DNA of 64,000 bases, taken from the NCBI GenBank assembly GCA_040218415.1, contig JAVJRN010000072.1, forward strand, positions 62,001 through 126,000, given 5' to 3'. Numbering within the stretch: position 1 is the first letter of the stretch; each line of letters begins with the position of its first letter. The notes beneath the pieces were generated by a model that saw only the letters and a program-made list of their open reading frames with translations, did not search any database and was not told the origin of the DNA. The translations under genes and the position numbers were made by a program. This document shows, piece after piece, positions 18,333 to 27,072 of this stretch. The stretch is from JAVJRN01 sp040218415 (GTDB lineage Bacteria > Bacteroidota > Bacteroidia > Cytophagales > Cyclobacteriaceae).

Positions 18333-19259
18333 ATGAGAAAATTAATTTCTTTTGCCGCCGTTTTAGTATTTCTCACATCTGTCGCCACAGCACAAGACTA
18401 TACTTTCAGAGTGCTGGTGAACAAGGGTAGTAATAAAATACAACGCGCTGGGAGCGGAGCTCCTGAGGCATTAAAAACAGGATCAAAACTCTTCGAAAAC
18501 GATCAAATTATTGCATCTGAGGGAGCATATATCGGATTGATGCACAAGTCGGGTAAAACAACGGAGATCAAAGAGCAGGGAACTAAAAAGGTTTCTGAGA
18601 TAGCAAAAACAATCAACGTTGCAGGTACAAGCATCACCAATAGATATGCGCAGTTCGTCTCTAACAAGATGAATTCAGAGGAAACTACTGACTACAGATC
18701 TAGGTTGAACGCAACTGGAGCGGTTTCTAGAGCAGCAGGATCAGCCGCTATTAATATCTTAGTGCCTGCGCAGGTAGATGTCATGGGATCGACCTCAATT
18801 ATAAGATGGGAGGCTCCTGAAGATGCAGCAGACGATATTGTTTATTCTGTAAAAATCAAGAACATTTTTGATGAAGTAATTTTAGCAACTGAGACAAAAG
18901 AGACTTTTGTTGAAATTGATTTTACTACTGACGAAATGGCAAATGATGCTGGACTTTATCTTGTAAAAGTTTACAATGCGGCTGATGAGGAAATAGCTTC
19001 CTCGGAAGTTGGTATTAAAATAGCAGACCCTATTGATAAATCAGAAGTGGTGGCAAATTTGAAAGCTTTGAAAGCTGAAATAAGTGACGATACGCCGTTA
19101 AACAAAATTATTTATGCTTCTTTCTATGAGGAGAATGGTTTGTTTTTAGATGCTTTGACAAAATATGAGGAGGCAATTGCCATGGCTCCTGAAGTTGAAG
19201 AATTTCAAACGATGTACGAAGACTTTAAAGTTGCAGCAGGGCTTGTTAAAGCTGAGTAA
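18333..19259 (+). CDS. Secreted FecR-like domain protein
   Basis: A 308-residue protein with a signal peptide ending VATAQ. Residues 22-100 look like a FecR beta-domain (an ALKTGSKLFENDQIIASEGAYIG segment, split here by description, with the GLMHKSGKTTEI strand). About 145-230 is an Ig-like strand region. The end contains one TPR-like unit (LDALTKYEEAIAMAPEVEEF). It should be periplasmic and probably acts with the CHASE2 protein encoded 28 bases upstream. A strong terminator follows, closing a two-gene operon. The exact function is unknown. Confidence 0.7.
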   Translation: MRKLISFAAVLVFLTSVATAQDYTFRVLVNKGSNKIQRAGSGAPEALKTGSKLFENDQIIASEGAYIGLMHKSGKTTEIKEQGTKKVSEIAKTINVAGTSITNRYAQFVSNKMNSEETTDYRSRLNATGAVSRAAGSAAINILVPAQVDVMGSTSIIRWEAPEDAADDIVYSVKIKNIFDEVILATETKETFVEIDFTTDEMANDAGLYLVKVYNAADEEIASSEVGIKIADPIDKSEVVANLKALKAEISDDTPLNKIIYASFYEENGLFLDALTKYEEAIAMAPEVEEFQTMYEDFKVAAGLVKAE

Positions 19260-19290
19260 AGAGCTGTTTTAATACGAGATAAAATTAAAA

Positions 19291-19321
19291 ATCCCTTGAA
19301 TATACTCAAGGGATTTTTTTG
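19291..19321 (+). terminator. Rho-independent terminator after the FecR-like gene
   Basis: A 9-bp perfect stem (ATCCCTTGA / TCAAGGGAT) with a 6-base loop and a run of seven T residues, about 30 bases after the stop. Confidence 0.9.
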
Positions 19322-19434
19322 TTAGTTACCAGCTCATGAGTCGATAATGACCACTCATTATGGCTAATTTTTGAATTTTGGAGAGGTTATGAGAAAGCAT
19401 CATTAATCGTAGAGGTCATTAGAGACTTTCAAAC

Positions 19435-22350
19435 TCACTCATCATCACTCATTAATTCGTTGAGTATTTCTATGGCCGCTTTAGAAATTATTGTGCCCGG
19501 ACCGAATATTTTGGACACGCCAATATCGTACAGATATTGATAGTCTTGTTCAGGGATAATGCCACCTGCTACAATCATAATGTCACTTCTGTTGATTTTC
19601 TTAAGTTCTTCAATCAACTCTTTGACCAACGTTTTGTGTCCACCAGCTAAGGATGAAGCACCGATGATGTGCACATCGTTTTCTGCTCCTTGAAGGGCTG
19701 CTTCTTTAGGTGTTTGAAATAGAGGGCCGACATCTACATCAAAACCAAGGTCAGCAAATGCTGTGGCTATCACTTTTGCTCCTCGATCGTGTCCGTCTTG
19801 CCCCATTTTAGCAATCATTATTCTTGGACGTCTTCCATCTAACTCGTCAAATTGATCAGCCAGTGCTTTTGCTTTTGCAAAGTTGAGGTCTTTCTTAATT
19901 TCTTTTGAGTACACACCAGTAATTGTGTTTTGTTTTGCCTGATATCGGCCAAATATTTTTTCCATGGCCAATGAAATTTCTCCTAAGGTAGCTCTTGCAC
20001 GAGCTGCATCCACAGCCAAACTTAACAGGTTATCTTCGCCACTTTCGGCTGCTTGCTCAATTTTTTTGAGCAGTAGATCTACCTGATTTTGATCTCTTGA
20101 AGATTTGATTTGGTTCAATCTGTTGATCTGCTTCTCTCGAACATCGTCATTGTCTACTTCGCGAAGTTCAATTTTTGTTTTTATATCTGTTTGATACCTA
20201 TTGAGTCCCACGATGACGTCTTGACCACTGTCAATGTTGGCTTGTTTTATAGCTGCTGATTCTTCAATTTTCATTTTTGGATACCCAGCATCAATAGCCT
20301 TGGCCATACCGCCCATTTCTTCTATTTCCTCAATGATCTCCCAAGCTTGCAAAATCAGGTTTTCGGTTTTTTCTTCAACTAAAGTAGATCCGCCCCATGG
20401 GTCAACGACTTGAGTAATATTGATTTCTTTTTGTAAATATTTCTGAGTTTCTCTGGCGATAGCCGCCGAATAGTCCGTAGGCAGTGCGATAGCTTCATCG
20501 AGCGCATTGGTATGCAAGGATTGTGTGTGCCCAAAAACTGCGGCCATTGCTTCAATACACGTCCTCGCAACATTGTTATAAGGATCTTGCGCTGTTAAGC
20601 TATAACCTGACGTTTGCGAATGCGTACGAAGGGCTAAAGATTTGTTATCTCTAGGTTCAAATTTATTCACAATCTTCGCCCAAAGTACTCGCCCAGCACG
20701 CAGTTTGGCAATTTCTGTGAAAAAGTCCATGCCAATTCCCCAAAAAAATGAAAGTCTTGGCGCAAAAGCATCAATTTCGATCCCTGCTTTTAATCCCGTC
20801 TTAATATACTCCAAGCCATCAGCAAGAGTAAAGGCAAGTTCAAGCGCTGCGGAAGCACCAGCCTCATGCATATGGTAGCCGCTAATACTTATTGAGTTGA
20901 ATTTGGGCATTTTTTGGGAGGTGTATCTGAAAATATCCGCAATAATCCTCATCGATGGGAGAGGCGGATATATGTAGGTATTTCGTACCATAAATTCTTT
21001 CAGAATATCATTTTGGATCGTACCAGTAAGTTTGTTAGGAGCAATACCTTGCTCTTCTGCTGCGACAATAAAAAATGCCATAATTGGTATAACTGCACCA
21101 TTCATGGTCATGGAAACGGACATTTGATCCAGTGGAATACCATCGAATAAAATTTTCATATCTTCCACAGAATCTATCGCTACGCCAGCTTTACCAACAT
21201 CTCCGGTAACTCTCTCATGATCACTGTCATATCCCCTATGTGTGGCTAGATCAAAAGCCACCGAAAGTCCTTTTTGACCTGCTTTTAAGTTTCTTTTGTA
21301 AAAGGCATTTGACTCTTCTGCGGTAGAGAACCCCGCGTATTGTCTGATCGTCCATGGCCTCACGGTGTACATCGTTGGATAAGGCCCTCTCAGATATGGT
21401 GGAATTCCGGCACTAAATCCATCCTGAATAAAAGTTCTAGTCGATGTGTTTTCTATGGATTGATCGGAAGTGATGCAAGATTCAATGAGATTATGGGTGA
21501 GTTCGTCTATGAAAAAAGAACCTAAAGAAAAGTCTCCAATATTTTCCAACTTGGCTTCATGCCTGATAAGGTTGCCGATATTTCTGGTAATTCTGGTAGC
21601 TCCTCCATCGGCAAAATCATCGTTTCCAACCAAGAAACTGATGCTATCGGCCAGACCAATGGTTGCTGCCAAAGCACCTGTTGTTTGTTTGAGTAAATGC
21701 TCAGCCTCCGTTTCCCCAGCAGTGGGAAATACATGAAGGTGGATTTTTTTATTTTCAATCTTCTCGGTCAAGTACCTCAAGGCCCTTAATCTTGCTATTT
21801 CGTGAAAAAAATCGTTTGAGATCGAGTAGCTGATCGAAACTTCTTCACGATCAATATTTTTAATTTTTTGATAGGCATCTTTCATGTCAGCAACGATATC
21901 ATTGCCCGCAATTAGATGAAGGTCAAACTTAAGCGTATTGTGAAATTTTGATGGGGAATTGTTAAAATAAGCTATTTGACAATGATCAGTCAAAATACCT
22001 TCTAAAAGGATGTCTTCGTTTAGAAGCGCACTTTCTAATTTAAACAAAACACCATCAGAGCCATTCATTAGGGCATTTTTTGCAAGTTTATTGGCTAGGG
22101 TAAGGTCATCTTCATTGATAAACTCTAGGAGTTTCCAAGAGTGTGACTGTACCGAGGAGAAATAGGTTCTAAGATAAGCAGTGCTCTCGCTATTCGCTCG
22201 ATCATAGTAAGGCTTTAAACTAAGGCCCGGAAACGATTGCCAATGAAGTTCAGAAATGGGTTTACCTTTTAATGAATCAATTGCTGCGCTTTGCCAATCA
22301 TGAAAATCAGCGTGAGCAAATTCGGAAAAGAGGGGTGCTTTTGTACTCAT
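19435..22350 (-). CDS. mutAB: Single-chain methylmalonyl-CoA mutase (small-subunit-like half fused to MutB)
   Basis: A 971-residue protein. From about residue 280 to the end it is a full MutB: TIM-barrel segments YTVRPWTIRQYAGFST, FDLATHRGYDSDHERV and SGYHMHEAGA, then a C-terminal B12-binding domain with DGHDRG (His854 coordinates cobalt) and GASSLAGGHKT. The first 270 or so residues resemble the barrel of the non-catalytic small subunit (FHEIARLRALRYL, VGNDDFADGGATRITRNIGNL) without its own B12 domain. It converts (R)-methylmalonyl-CoA to succinyl-CoA using adenosylcobalamin. The start at ATG 22350 is preferred over an upstream GTG at 22455, whose extra codons look unlike any mutase and overlap a DnaA box. 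Confidence 0.9.
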   Translation of the reverse strand: MSTKAPLFSEFAHADFHDWQSAAIDSLKGKPISELHWQSFPGLSLKPYYDRANSESTAYLRTYFSSVQSHSWKLLEFINEDDLTLANKLAKNALMNGSDGVLFKLESALLNEDILLEGILTDHCQIAYFNNSPSKFHNTLKFDLHLIAGNDIVADMKDAYQKIKNIDREEVSISYSISNDFFHEIARLRALRYLTEKIENKKIHLHVFPTAGETEAEHLLKQTTGALAATIGLADSISFLVGNDDFADGGATRITRNIGNLIRHEAKLENIGDFSLGSFFIDELTHNLIESCITSDQSIENTSTRTFIQDGFSAGIPPYLRGPYPTMYTVRPWTIRQYAGFSTAEESNAFYKRNLKAGQKGLSVAFDLATHRGYDSDHERVTGDVGKAGVAIDSVEDMKILFDGIPLDQMSVSMTMNGAVIPIMAFFIVAAEEQGIAPNKLTGTIQNDILKEFMVRNTYIYPPLPSMRIIADIFRYTSQKMPKFNSISISGYHMHEAGASAALELAFTLADGLEYIKTGLKAGIEIDAFAPRLSFFWGIGMDFFTEIAKLRAGRVLWAKIVNKFEPRDNKSLALRTHSQTSGYSLTAQDPYNNVARTCIEAMAAVFGHTQSLHTNALDEAIALPTDYSAAIARETQKYLQKEINITQVVDPWGGSTLVEEKTENLILQAWEIIEEIEEMGGMAKAIDAGYPKMKIEESAAIKQANIDSGQDVIVGLNRYQTDIKTKIELREVDNDDVREKQINRLNQIKSSRDQNQVDLLLKKIEQAAESGEDNLLSLAVDAARARATLGEISLAMEKIFGRYQAKQNTITGVYSKEIKKDLNFAKAKALADQFDELDGRRPRIMIAKMGQDGHDRGAKVIATAFADLGFDVDVGPLFQTPKEAALQGAENDVHIIGASSLAGGHKTLVKELIEELKKINRSDIMIVAGGIIPEQDYQYLYDIGVSKIFGPGTIISKAAIEILNELMSDDE

Positions 22351-22447
22351 CAGACAAAGGTAATTATTACTTTCTCTAGTCGACATAACATTGACATCTA
22401 GCCTACAGTAAATTGCATTTTTCAAAGAACTTTTTAAAAAAAGTGAC

Positions 22448-22456
22448 TTATCCACA
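22448..22456. promoter_or_regulatory. Perfect DnaA box
   Basis: Sequence TTATCCACA, identical to the high-affinity DnaA box, 133 bases before the dnaA start in the spacer shared with the mutase gene. Only one is seen, so autoregulation of dnaA is more likely than a replication origin. Confidence 0.55.
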
Positions 22457-22588
22457 ATTTCAAGGGAGATTCGAAAAAGTCAATAGAAAAGTGATTTTTT
22501 TCTTAATTTATTTTGATACAATTTTGATGTCCTCTCTTAAAAAAAGAGGAGCTTTTTAAGCAAACTACCACCAAAAATATACTTACAA

Positions 22589-23995
22589 ATGCACAATGAA
22601 ATCTGGGAAAAGTGTCTTTTTCTAATAAAAGAACGCATTCCAGCTCAGAGTTTTAAAACGTGGTTTGAGCCGATCAGACCAAAAAAATTGGAAAATGATA
22701 TCTTAACGATTCAGGTTCCAAGCCAGTTCTTCTATGAATGGTTGGAGGAAAACTATGTGCATTTATTAAAGCAAGCGATAAAAACGGAAATTGGGCCTAA
22801 TGGCAGATTAGAATATTCTGTTGTTGTTGATAGAGGAGATGACAATTTGAAGCCATTAACCATCAACGTTACGGGCGGCAGTAATTCGCACAATAAAAAC
22901 AGAGTGAATGGCTATGATAAATATAAAAATCCTGATTTCTACGATGAGCTAAAAAGCAGCTCGAATCTAAATGCCAATTATCGATTTGAAAATTTCATTG
23001 AAGGGGATTGTAATCGATTGGCTAGATCTGCGGGTTTTGCAGTAGCCAATAAGCCGGGTATTACTTCTTTTAATCCGCTGATGTTTTATGGCGGAGTTGG
23101 TCTTGGTAAAACACACTTGGTGCAGGCTATCGGAAATGAAATAAGAGCAGATCATCCAGGTAAAAGAGTCTTTTACATTGCCTCTGAAAAATTCACCAAT
23201 CAATTCATTGAGGCGCTGAGGAACAATAATATTCAGGATTTTACCAATTATTATCTAGAGGTAGACGTGCTCATTCTTGATGATGTTCAATTTTTGAAGG
23301 ATAAAGAAAAGACGCAAGAAATATTCTTCCATATTTTCAACCATTTACATCAAAGTGGCAAACAGATAATCATGACATCTGATTGTGCGCCGAAAGATTT
23401 AAAAGGTTTGCAAGAAAGACTGGTTTCGAGATTCAAATGGGGACTCACAGCAGATTTGCAGCAACCTGATTTTGAGACTAGAATGGCGATTATTCAGAGA
23501 AAAATGCAAGCTGATGGTATAGAAATACCGGATCAGGTTGTGGAATATGTTGCTTATACGGTCGATACAAACATAAGAGAATTAGAAGGTGTGATTATCT
23601 CTCTTATCGCTCATGCATCATTGACTCGAAGTGAACTGGATTTGGAGCTCGCTAAGAAAATATTAAAAAATATCGTCACGGATATTGACTCAGAAGTTGG
23701 GATTGACTACATCCAGAAAACTGTTTCGGAATACTTCAGTGTGAATCAAGACGACTTAAAAGCTAAAACTAGGAAAAAGGAAATTGTAATTGCTCGACAA
23801 GTAGCGATGTATTTCTCTAAAGATTATACGAATCATTCATTGAAGTCAATAGGCAATCATTTTGGAGGAAGAGATCACAGTACGGTTATACATGCCGTTC
23901 AGTCTGTGAACGACATGATCGATACTAATGCCAAGTTCAGATTTTCTATCGATGAATTAAAGAAAAAACTAAAAATGAGATCGGCGATGGTTTAA
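22589..23995 (+). CDS. dnaA: Chromosomal replication initiator DnaA
   Basis: A 468-residue protein with the full DnaA architecture. Domain I begins EIWEKCLFLIKERIPAQSF. A short linker follows, then the AAA+ domain with GGVGLGKTH (Walker A) and LILDDVQFL (Walker B), and a C-terminal domain IV with the DNA-binding signature GRDHSTV. It starts replication by binding DnaA boxes. Its neighbours are not dnaN, recF or gyrB, as is common in Bacteroidota, so the location does not prove the origin is here. The 3' end of the gene forms part of its own terminator. Confidence 0.98.
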   Translation: MHNEIWEKCLFLIKERIPAQSFKTWFEPIRPKKLENDILTIQVPSQFFYEWLEENYVHLLKQAIKTEIGPNGRLEYSVVVDRGDDNLKPLTINVTGGSNSHNKNRVNGYDKYKNPDFYDELKSSSNLNANYRFENFIEGDCNRLARSAGFAVANKPGITSFNPLMFYGGVGLGKTHLVQAIGNEIRADHPGKRVFYIASEKFTNQFIEALRNNNIQDFTNYYLEVDVLILDDVQFLKDKEKTQEIFFHIFNHLHQSGKQIIMTSDCAPKDLKGLQERLVSRFKWGLTADLQQPDFETRMAIIQRKMQADGIEIPDQVVEYVAYTVDTNIRELEGVIISLIAHASLTRSELDLELAKKILKNIVTDIDSEVGIDYIQKTVSEYFSVNQDDLKAKTRKKEIVIARQVAMYFSKDYTNHSLKSIGNHFGGRDHSTVIHAVQSVNDMIDTNAKFRFSIDELKKKLKMRSAMV

Positions 23996-24013
23996 TCCAT
24001 GCCGATCTTTTTC
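23978..24013 (+). terminator. Terminator overlapping the dnaA stop
   Basis: AGATCGGC (23978-23985) pairs with GCCGATCT (24001-24008), with an inner ATGG/CCAT extension, then five T residues. The 5' arm lies within the last dnaA codons. It separates dnaA from the convergent protease gene. Confidence 0.8.
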
Positions 24014-24014
24014 A

Positions 24015-25475
24015 TTAAAAATAGTAAGGATAATAGACCTTTCGTCCTCTTCTGTCGATTCCAGAAATGATCACTCTTCCTCTAATTTTTAATAATATCT
24101 CGGACAATTCTTCCGGACTCTGAATCGCTGTATTATTGAGGTGTGTTACGATAAATCCTTCGGGAATTCCCAGCTCTGCAAAAAAACCAATAGACTCATA
24201 GTCGATTACTTTTACTCCATTGTCAATTCCTATGAGATCTCGCTCTACTTTAGAGACAGTCTCGAAGCTCGCTCTCAATTCATCGGAAGTGAAAATAAAC
24301 TTCTTAATGACGCTTGTTGTACCTTCTCTATTGGTGAGCACTAATTCTTTGTCAATGATCTTGTTATCTCTTTGTACCGAAATAGATAGTTTGTCACCGG
24401 GATATAAATTACCGATATACTCTTCCAAATAAGACTTGCTGTCGATTTCTCTTCCATTGACTGCTTTGATGACGTCTCCTTTCATCAGACCAGCTTTTTT
24501 CGCGGCACCATCATTTTGAATATTGGCGATAATTACTCCGCTCAGGTCTTTTAATGAAAGTTTTTTAGCCAGTTCGCTATTCACGTCGACAAACTCAGCT
24601 CCTGTAAATGCTTTCTGTACTGTTCCGTATTTTTTAAGATCGCCGTACACCTTTCTCACAATATTAACCGGAACAGCAAACCCATATCCGGCGTAAGAAC
24701 CAGTTCTTGAAAGGATCGCTGTATTTATGCCAATAAGTTCACCTTTCATGTTGACTAATGCACCTCCGCTATTTCCAGGATTAATGGCTGCATCCGTTTG
24801 AATAAAGGATTCTATGGGGAATTTATCTTTTAGAATATTGATGTTTCTTCCTTTGGCACTGACAATTCCACCTGTGACTGTGGAGTTTAGGTTGAAAGGA
24901 TTACCTACCGCCAGTACCCATTCGCCAACATTGACATTATCGGAGTTTCCCAATTCTACTGGATTCAAATTATCCCCATCGATTTTTATCACAGCTAAGT
25001 CTGTTGATGGGTCTGTCCCAATAAGTTCCGCGGCAAAAGTTCTTTTTCCCAAAGTAACTTTAATTCTATCGGCATTTTCTACCACATGGTTATTTGTTAC
25101 AATGAATCCGTCATTGGATATAACCACCCCCGACCCGCTGCTAACCTGATCTGAGGCGCGTGGCTCGAAAAACCAATTTAACCAACCACCCGCTCGATAT
25201 TCGTATTCCGTTAACGTTTGGATGAATACCACAGAGGAAGTGCTTTTTTCTGCAGCGAGCACGAAATCTGGATTTTCTCCAATGTTATTTACTGTTTTGG
25301 GATAAAAAGTCGGTGTTTCAGTCTTGTCAAAGTTCTCAAAGGGGACATGGTTTGATGCGAATGTTGCACTTTGCGTATTTTCTAATTCTGGTTGAATAAC
25401 GTACTTCCAACCTAAAACCGATCCAAACGCCCCACAAAACAAGCTAATAGTACCTACGATGAATATATTTTTCAT
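24015..25475 (-). CDS. DegP/HtrA-family periplasmic serine protease
   Basis: A 486-residue protein with an N-terminal hydrophobic anchor or signal. The trypsin-like domain shows the catalytic triad: His130 in TNNHVV, Asp159 in STDLAVIKID and Ser236 in GNSGGAL. It is followed by one clear PDZ domain (about 290-380, LSGVIIANIQNDGAAKKAGL) and a weaker second PDZ at the C-terminus (about 400-480). It degrades or refolds damaged envelope proteins in the periplasm. It converges with dnaA and is divergent from the GH3-like gene. Confidence 0.93.
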   Translation of the reverse strand: MKNIFIVGTISLFCGAFGSVLGWKYVIQPELENTQSATFASNHVPFENFDKTETPTFYPKTVNNIGENPDFVLAAEKSTSSVVFIQTLTEYEYRAGGWLNWFFEPRASDQVSSGSGVVISNDGFIVTNNHVVENADRIKVTLGKRTFAAELIGTDPSTDLAVIKIDGDNLNPVELGNSDNVNVGEWVLAVGNPFNLNSTVTGGIVSAKGRNINILKDKFPIESFIQTDAAINPGNSGGALVNMKGELIGINTAILSRTGSYAGYGFAVPVNIVRKVYGDLKKYGTVQKAFTGAEFVDVNSELAKKLSLKDLSGVIIANIQNDGAAKKAGLMKGDVIKAVNGREIDSKSYLEEYIGNLYPGDKLSISVQRDNKIIDKELVLTNREGTTSVIKKFIFTSDELRASFETVSKVERDLIGIDNGVKVIDYESIGFFAELGIPEGFIVTHLNNTAIQSPEELSEILLKIRGRVIISGIDRRGRKVYYPYYF

Positions 25476-25569
25476 ATCTCTGCTGAGTTTATAAATTGAT
25501 TACCTAAATCTTATTCTTTTGTTGCTTCAATAGACCCTTCCCACTGTTAAAAATTGCTAATTTCACGTT

Positions 25570-27069
25570 ATGGGAATTAGATCTTTTTTAAGCAAACCCT
25601 TTGCCAGTTTGATTGCAAAACAAACTCAGTCATGGTCTCAAGATCCTGAGAAACATCAAGAAAAAATCTTTCAGAATATTGTAAAAAAGGCCTCTGCGAC
25701 AGAATTTGGCCAGGATCACGGGTTTTCTGACATTAAGAATTTCAAGAACTTTGCGAGTCAGGTTCCAGTGAGAGACTATGAAAAATTGTCAGGTTACGTA
25801 AATAAAATAGTCAAAGGAGAAGCTGATATTTTATGGCCTGGAAAGCCGGCATATTTTGCAAAAACATCAGGAACGACGAGCGGCACCAAATATATACCCA
25901 TAACCAGTGACTCGATTCCTAATCATATTAATAGCGCAAGAAATGCGCTTTTGTCTTACGTTCATGAAACAGGAAATGGTGATTTCTTGGATGGTAAATT
26001 GATTTTCCTTTCGGGTAGTCCTACACTAACGACCAATGAAGGAATACATACTGGGCGCCTATCGGGCATTGTAAATCATCATGTGCCGAGCTATCTCCGT
26101 ACCAATCAAATGCCATCTTACGAGACAAATTGCATGGAAGACTGGGAGGCCAAAGTAGATAAAATTGTAGAGGAGACGATAGATCAAGATATGTCTTTGA
26201 TCTCAGGAATACCGCCTTGGGTACAGATGTATTTTGACAAACTCAAAGAAAGAAGTGGTAAGAAAATCAAGGATATTTTTCCTAATTTTTCGCTATTCGT
26301 TTACGGTGGGGTGAATTTTGAACCTTACCGAGCCAAACTTTTTGAAACTATTGGGAAAGAAATTGATTCCATAGAGACTTATCCGGCATCAGAAGGATTT
26401 ATCGCCTACCAAGACTCTCAGGAAGAGGAGGGACTTTTATTGCTGGCTAATTCAGGAATATTTTTTGAGTTTATTCCTGCCGATGAATATTTTGAAGATA
26501 ATCCTAGAAGACTTACAATTGGTGAGGTTGAACTAGGTGTTAATTATGCGGTGATTATTAATAGCAATGCGGGTCTTTGGGGCTATTCAATAGGTGATAC
26601 CGTAAAGTTTGTTAGTAAACATCCGCATCGTTTATTGGTGACAGGAAGAATCAAACATTTTATTTCCGCTTTTGGGGAGCATGTGATAGGAGAAGAAGTT
26701 GAAAAAGCCATGAGAAACACCTGTAAAAAATTTCCTGAAACTGAATTAGTGGAATATTCTGTAGCACCAAACGTATCACCAAAAGAAGGTTTGCCTCTTC
26801 ATGAGTGGTTTGTTGAATTTGCAAACCCACCAAAGGATATTTCTTCTTTCGAAAAAGAACTAGATTTGCAGCTCAGTAAGTTAAATAGTTATTATGATGA
26901 CCTCATTAGAGGATCAATATTGAGACCATTGAAAATAATCAACTTGCAATCCAATGCATTTATTACATATATGAAATCGATCGGTAAGCTCGGAGGACAG
27001 AATAAAGTGCCTCGACTTTCCAACGATCGAAAAATCGCGGATGCACTTATTGCATTAGACCTCTGTTAA
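25570..27069 (+). CDS. GH3-family (auxin-responsive promoter-like) acyl-adenylating enzyme
   Basis: A 499-residue protein of the GH3 superfamily, related to plant acyl-acid amido synthetases. Family segments are AKTSGTTSGTKYIPIT (phosphate-binding loop), YPASEGFIAYQ, SIGDTVKFV, and the hinge-like VTGRIKHFISAFGEHVIGE split around the ISAFGEH motif. These enzymes activate a carboxylate as an acyl-AMP and pass it to an amine. The substrate in Bacteroidota is unknown. It sits 3 bases before dxr in one operon with dxr and rseP, which might hint at an envelope or lipid role. Confidence 0.9.
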   Translation: MGIRSFLSKPFASLIAKQTQSWSQDPEKHQEKIFQNIVKKASATEFGQDHGFSDIKNFKNFASQVPVRDYEKLSGYVNKIVKGEADILWPGKPAYFAKTSGTTSGTKYIPITSDSIPNHINSARNALLSYVHETGNGDFLDGKLIFLSGSPTLTTNEGIHTGRLSGIVNHHVPSYLRTNQMPSYETNCMEDWEAKVDKIVEETIDQDMSLISGIPPWVQMYFDKLKERSGKKIKDIFPNFSLFVYGGVNFEPYRAKLFETIGKEIDSIETYPASEGFIAYQDSQEEEGLLLLANSGIFFEFIPADEYFEDNPRRLTIGEVELGVNYAVIINSNAGLWGYSIGDTVKFVSKHPHRLLVTGRIKHFISAFGEHVIGEEVEKAMRNTCKKFPETELVEYSVAPNVSPKEGLPLHEWFVEFANPPKDISSFEKELDLQLSKLNSYYDDLIRGSILRPLKIINLQSNAFITYMKSIGKLGGQNKVPRLSNDRKIADALIALDLC

Positions 27070-27072
27070 ATT

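Noticed and set aside
22351..22455. Upstream GTG start adding 35 residues to the mutase
   Set aside because: The extra residues look unlike any mutase and overlap a DnaA box; ATG 22350 is a better start.
22300..24050. Replication origin beside dnaA
   Set aside because: Only one DnaA box, no AT-rich unwinding element or box cluster, and no dnaN/gyrB neighbours.
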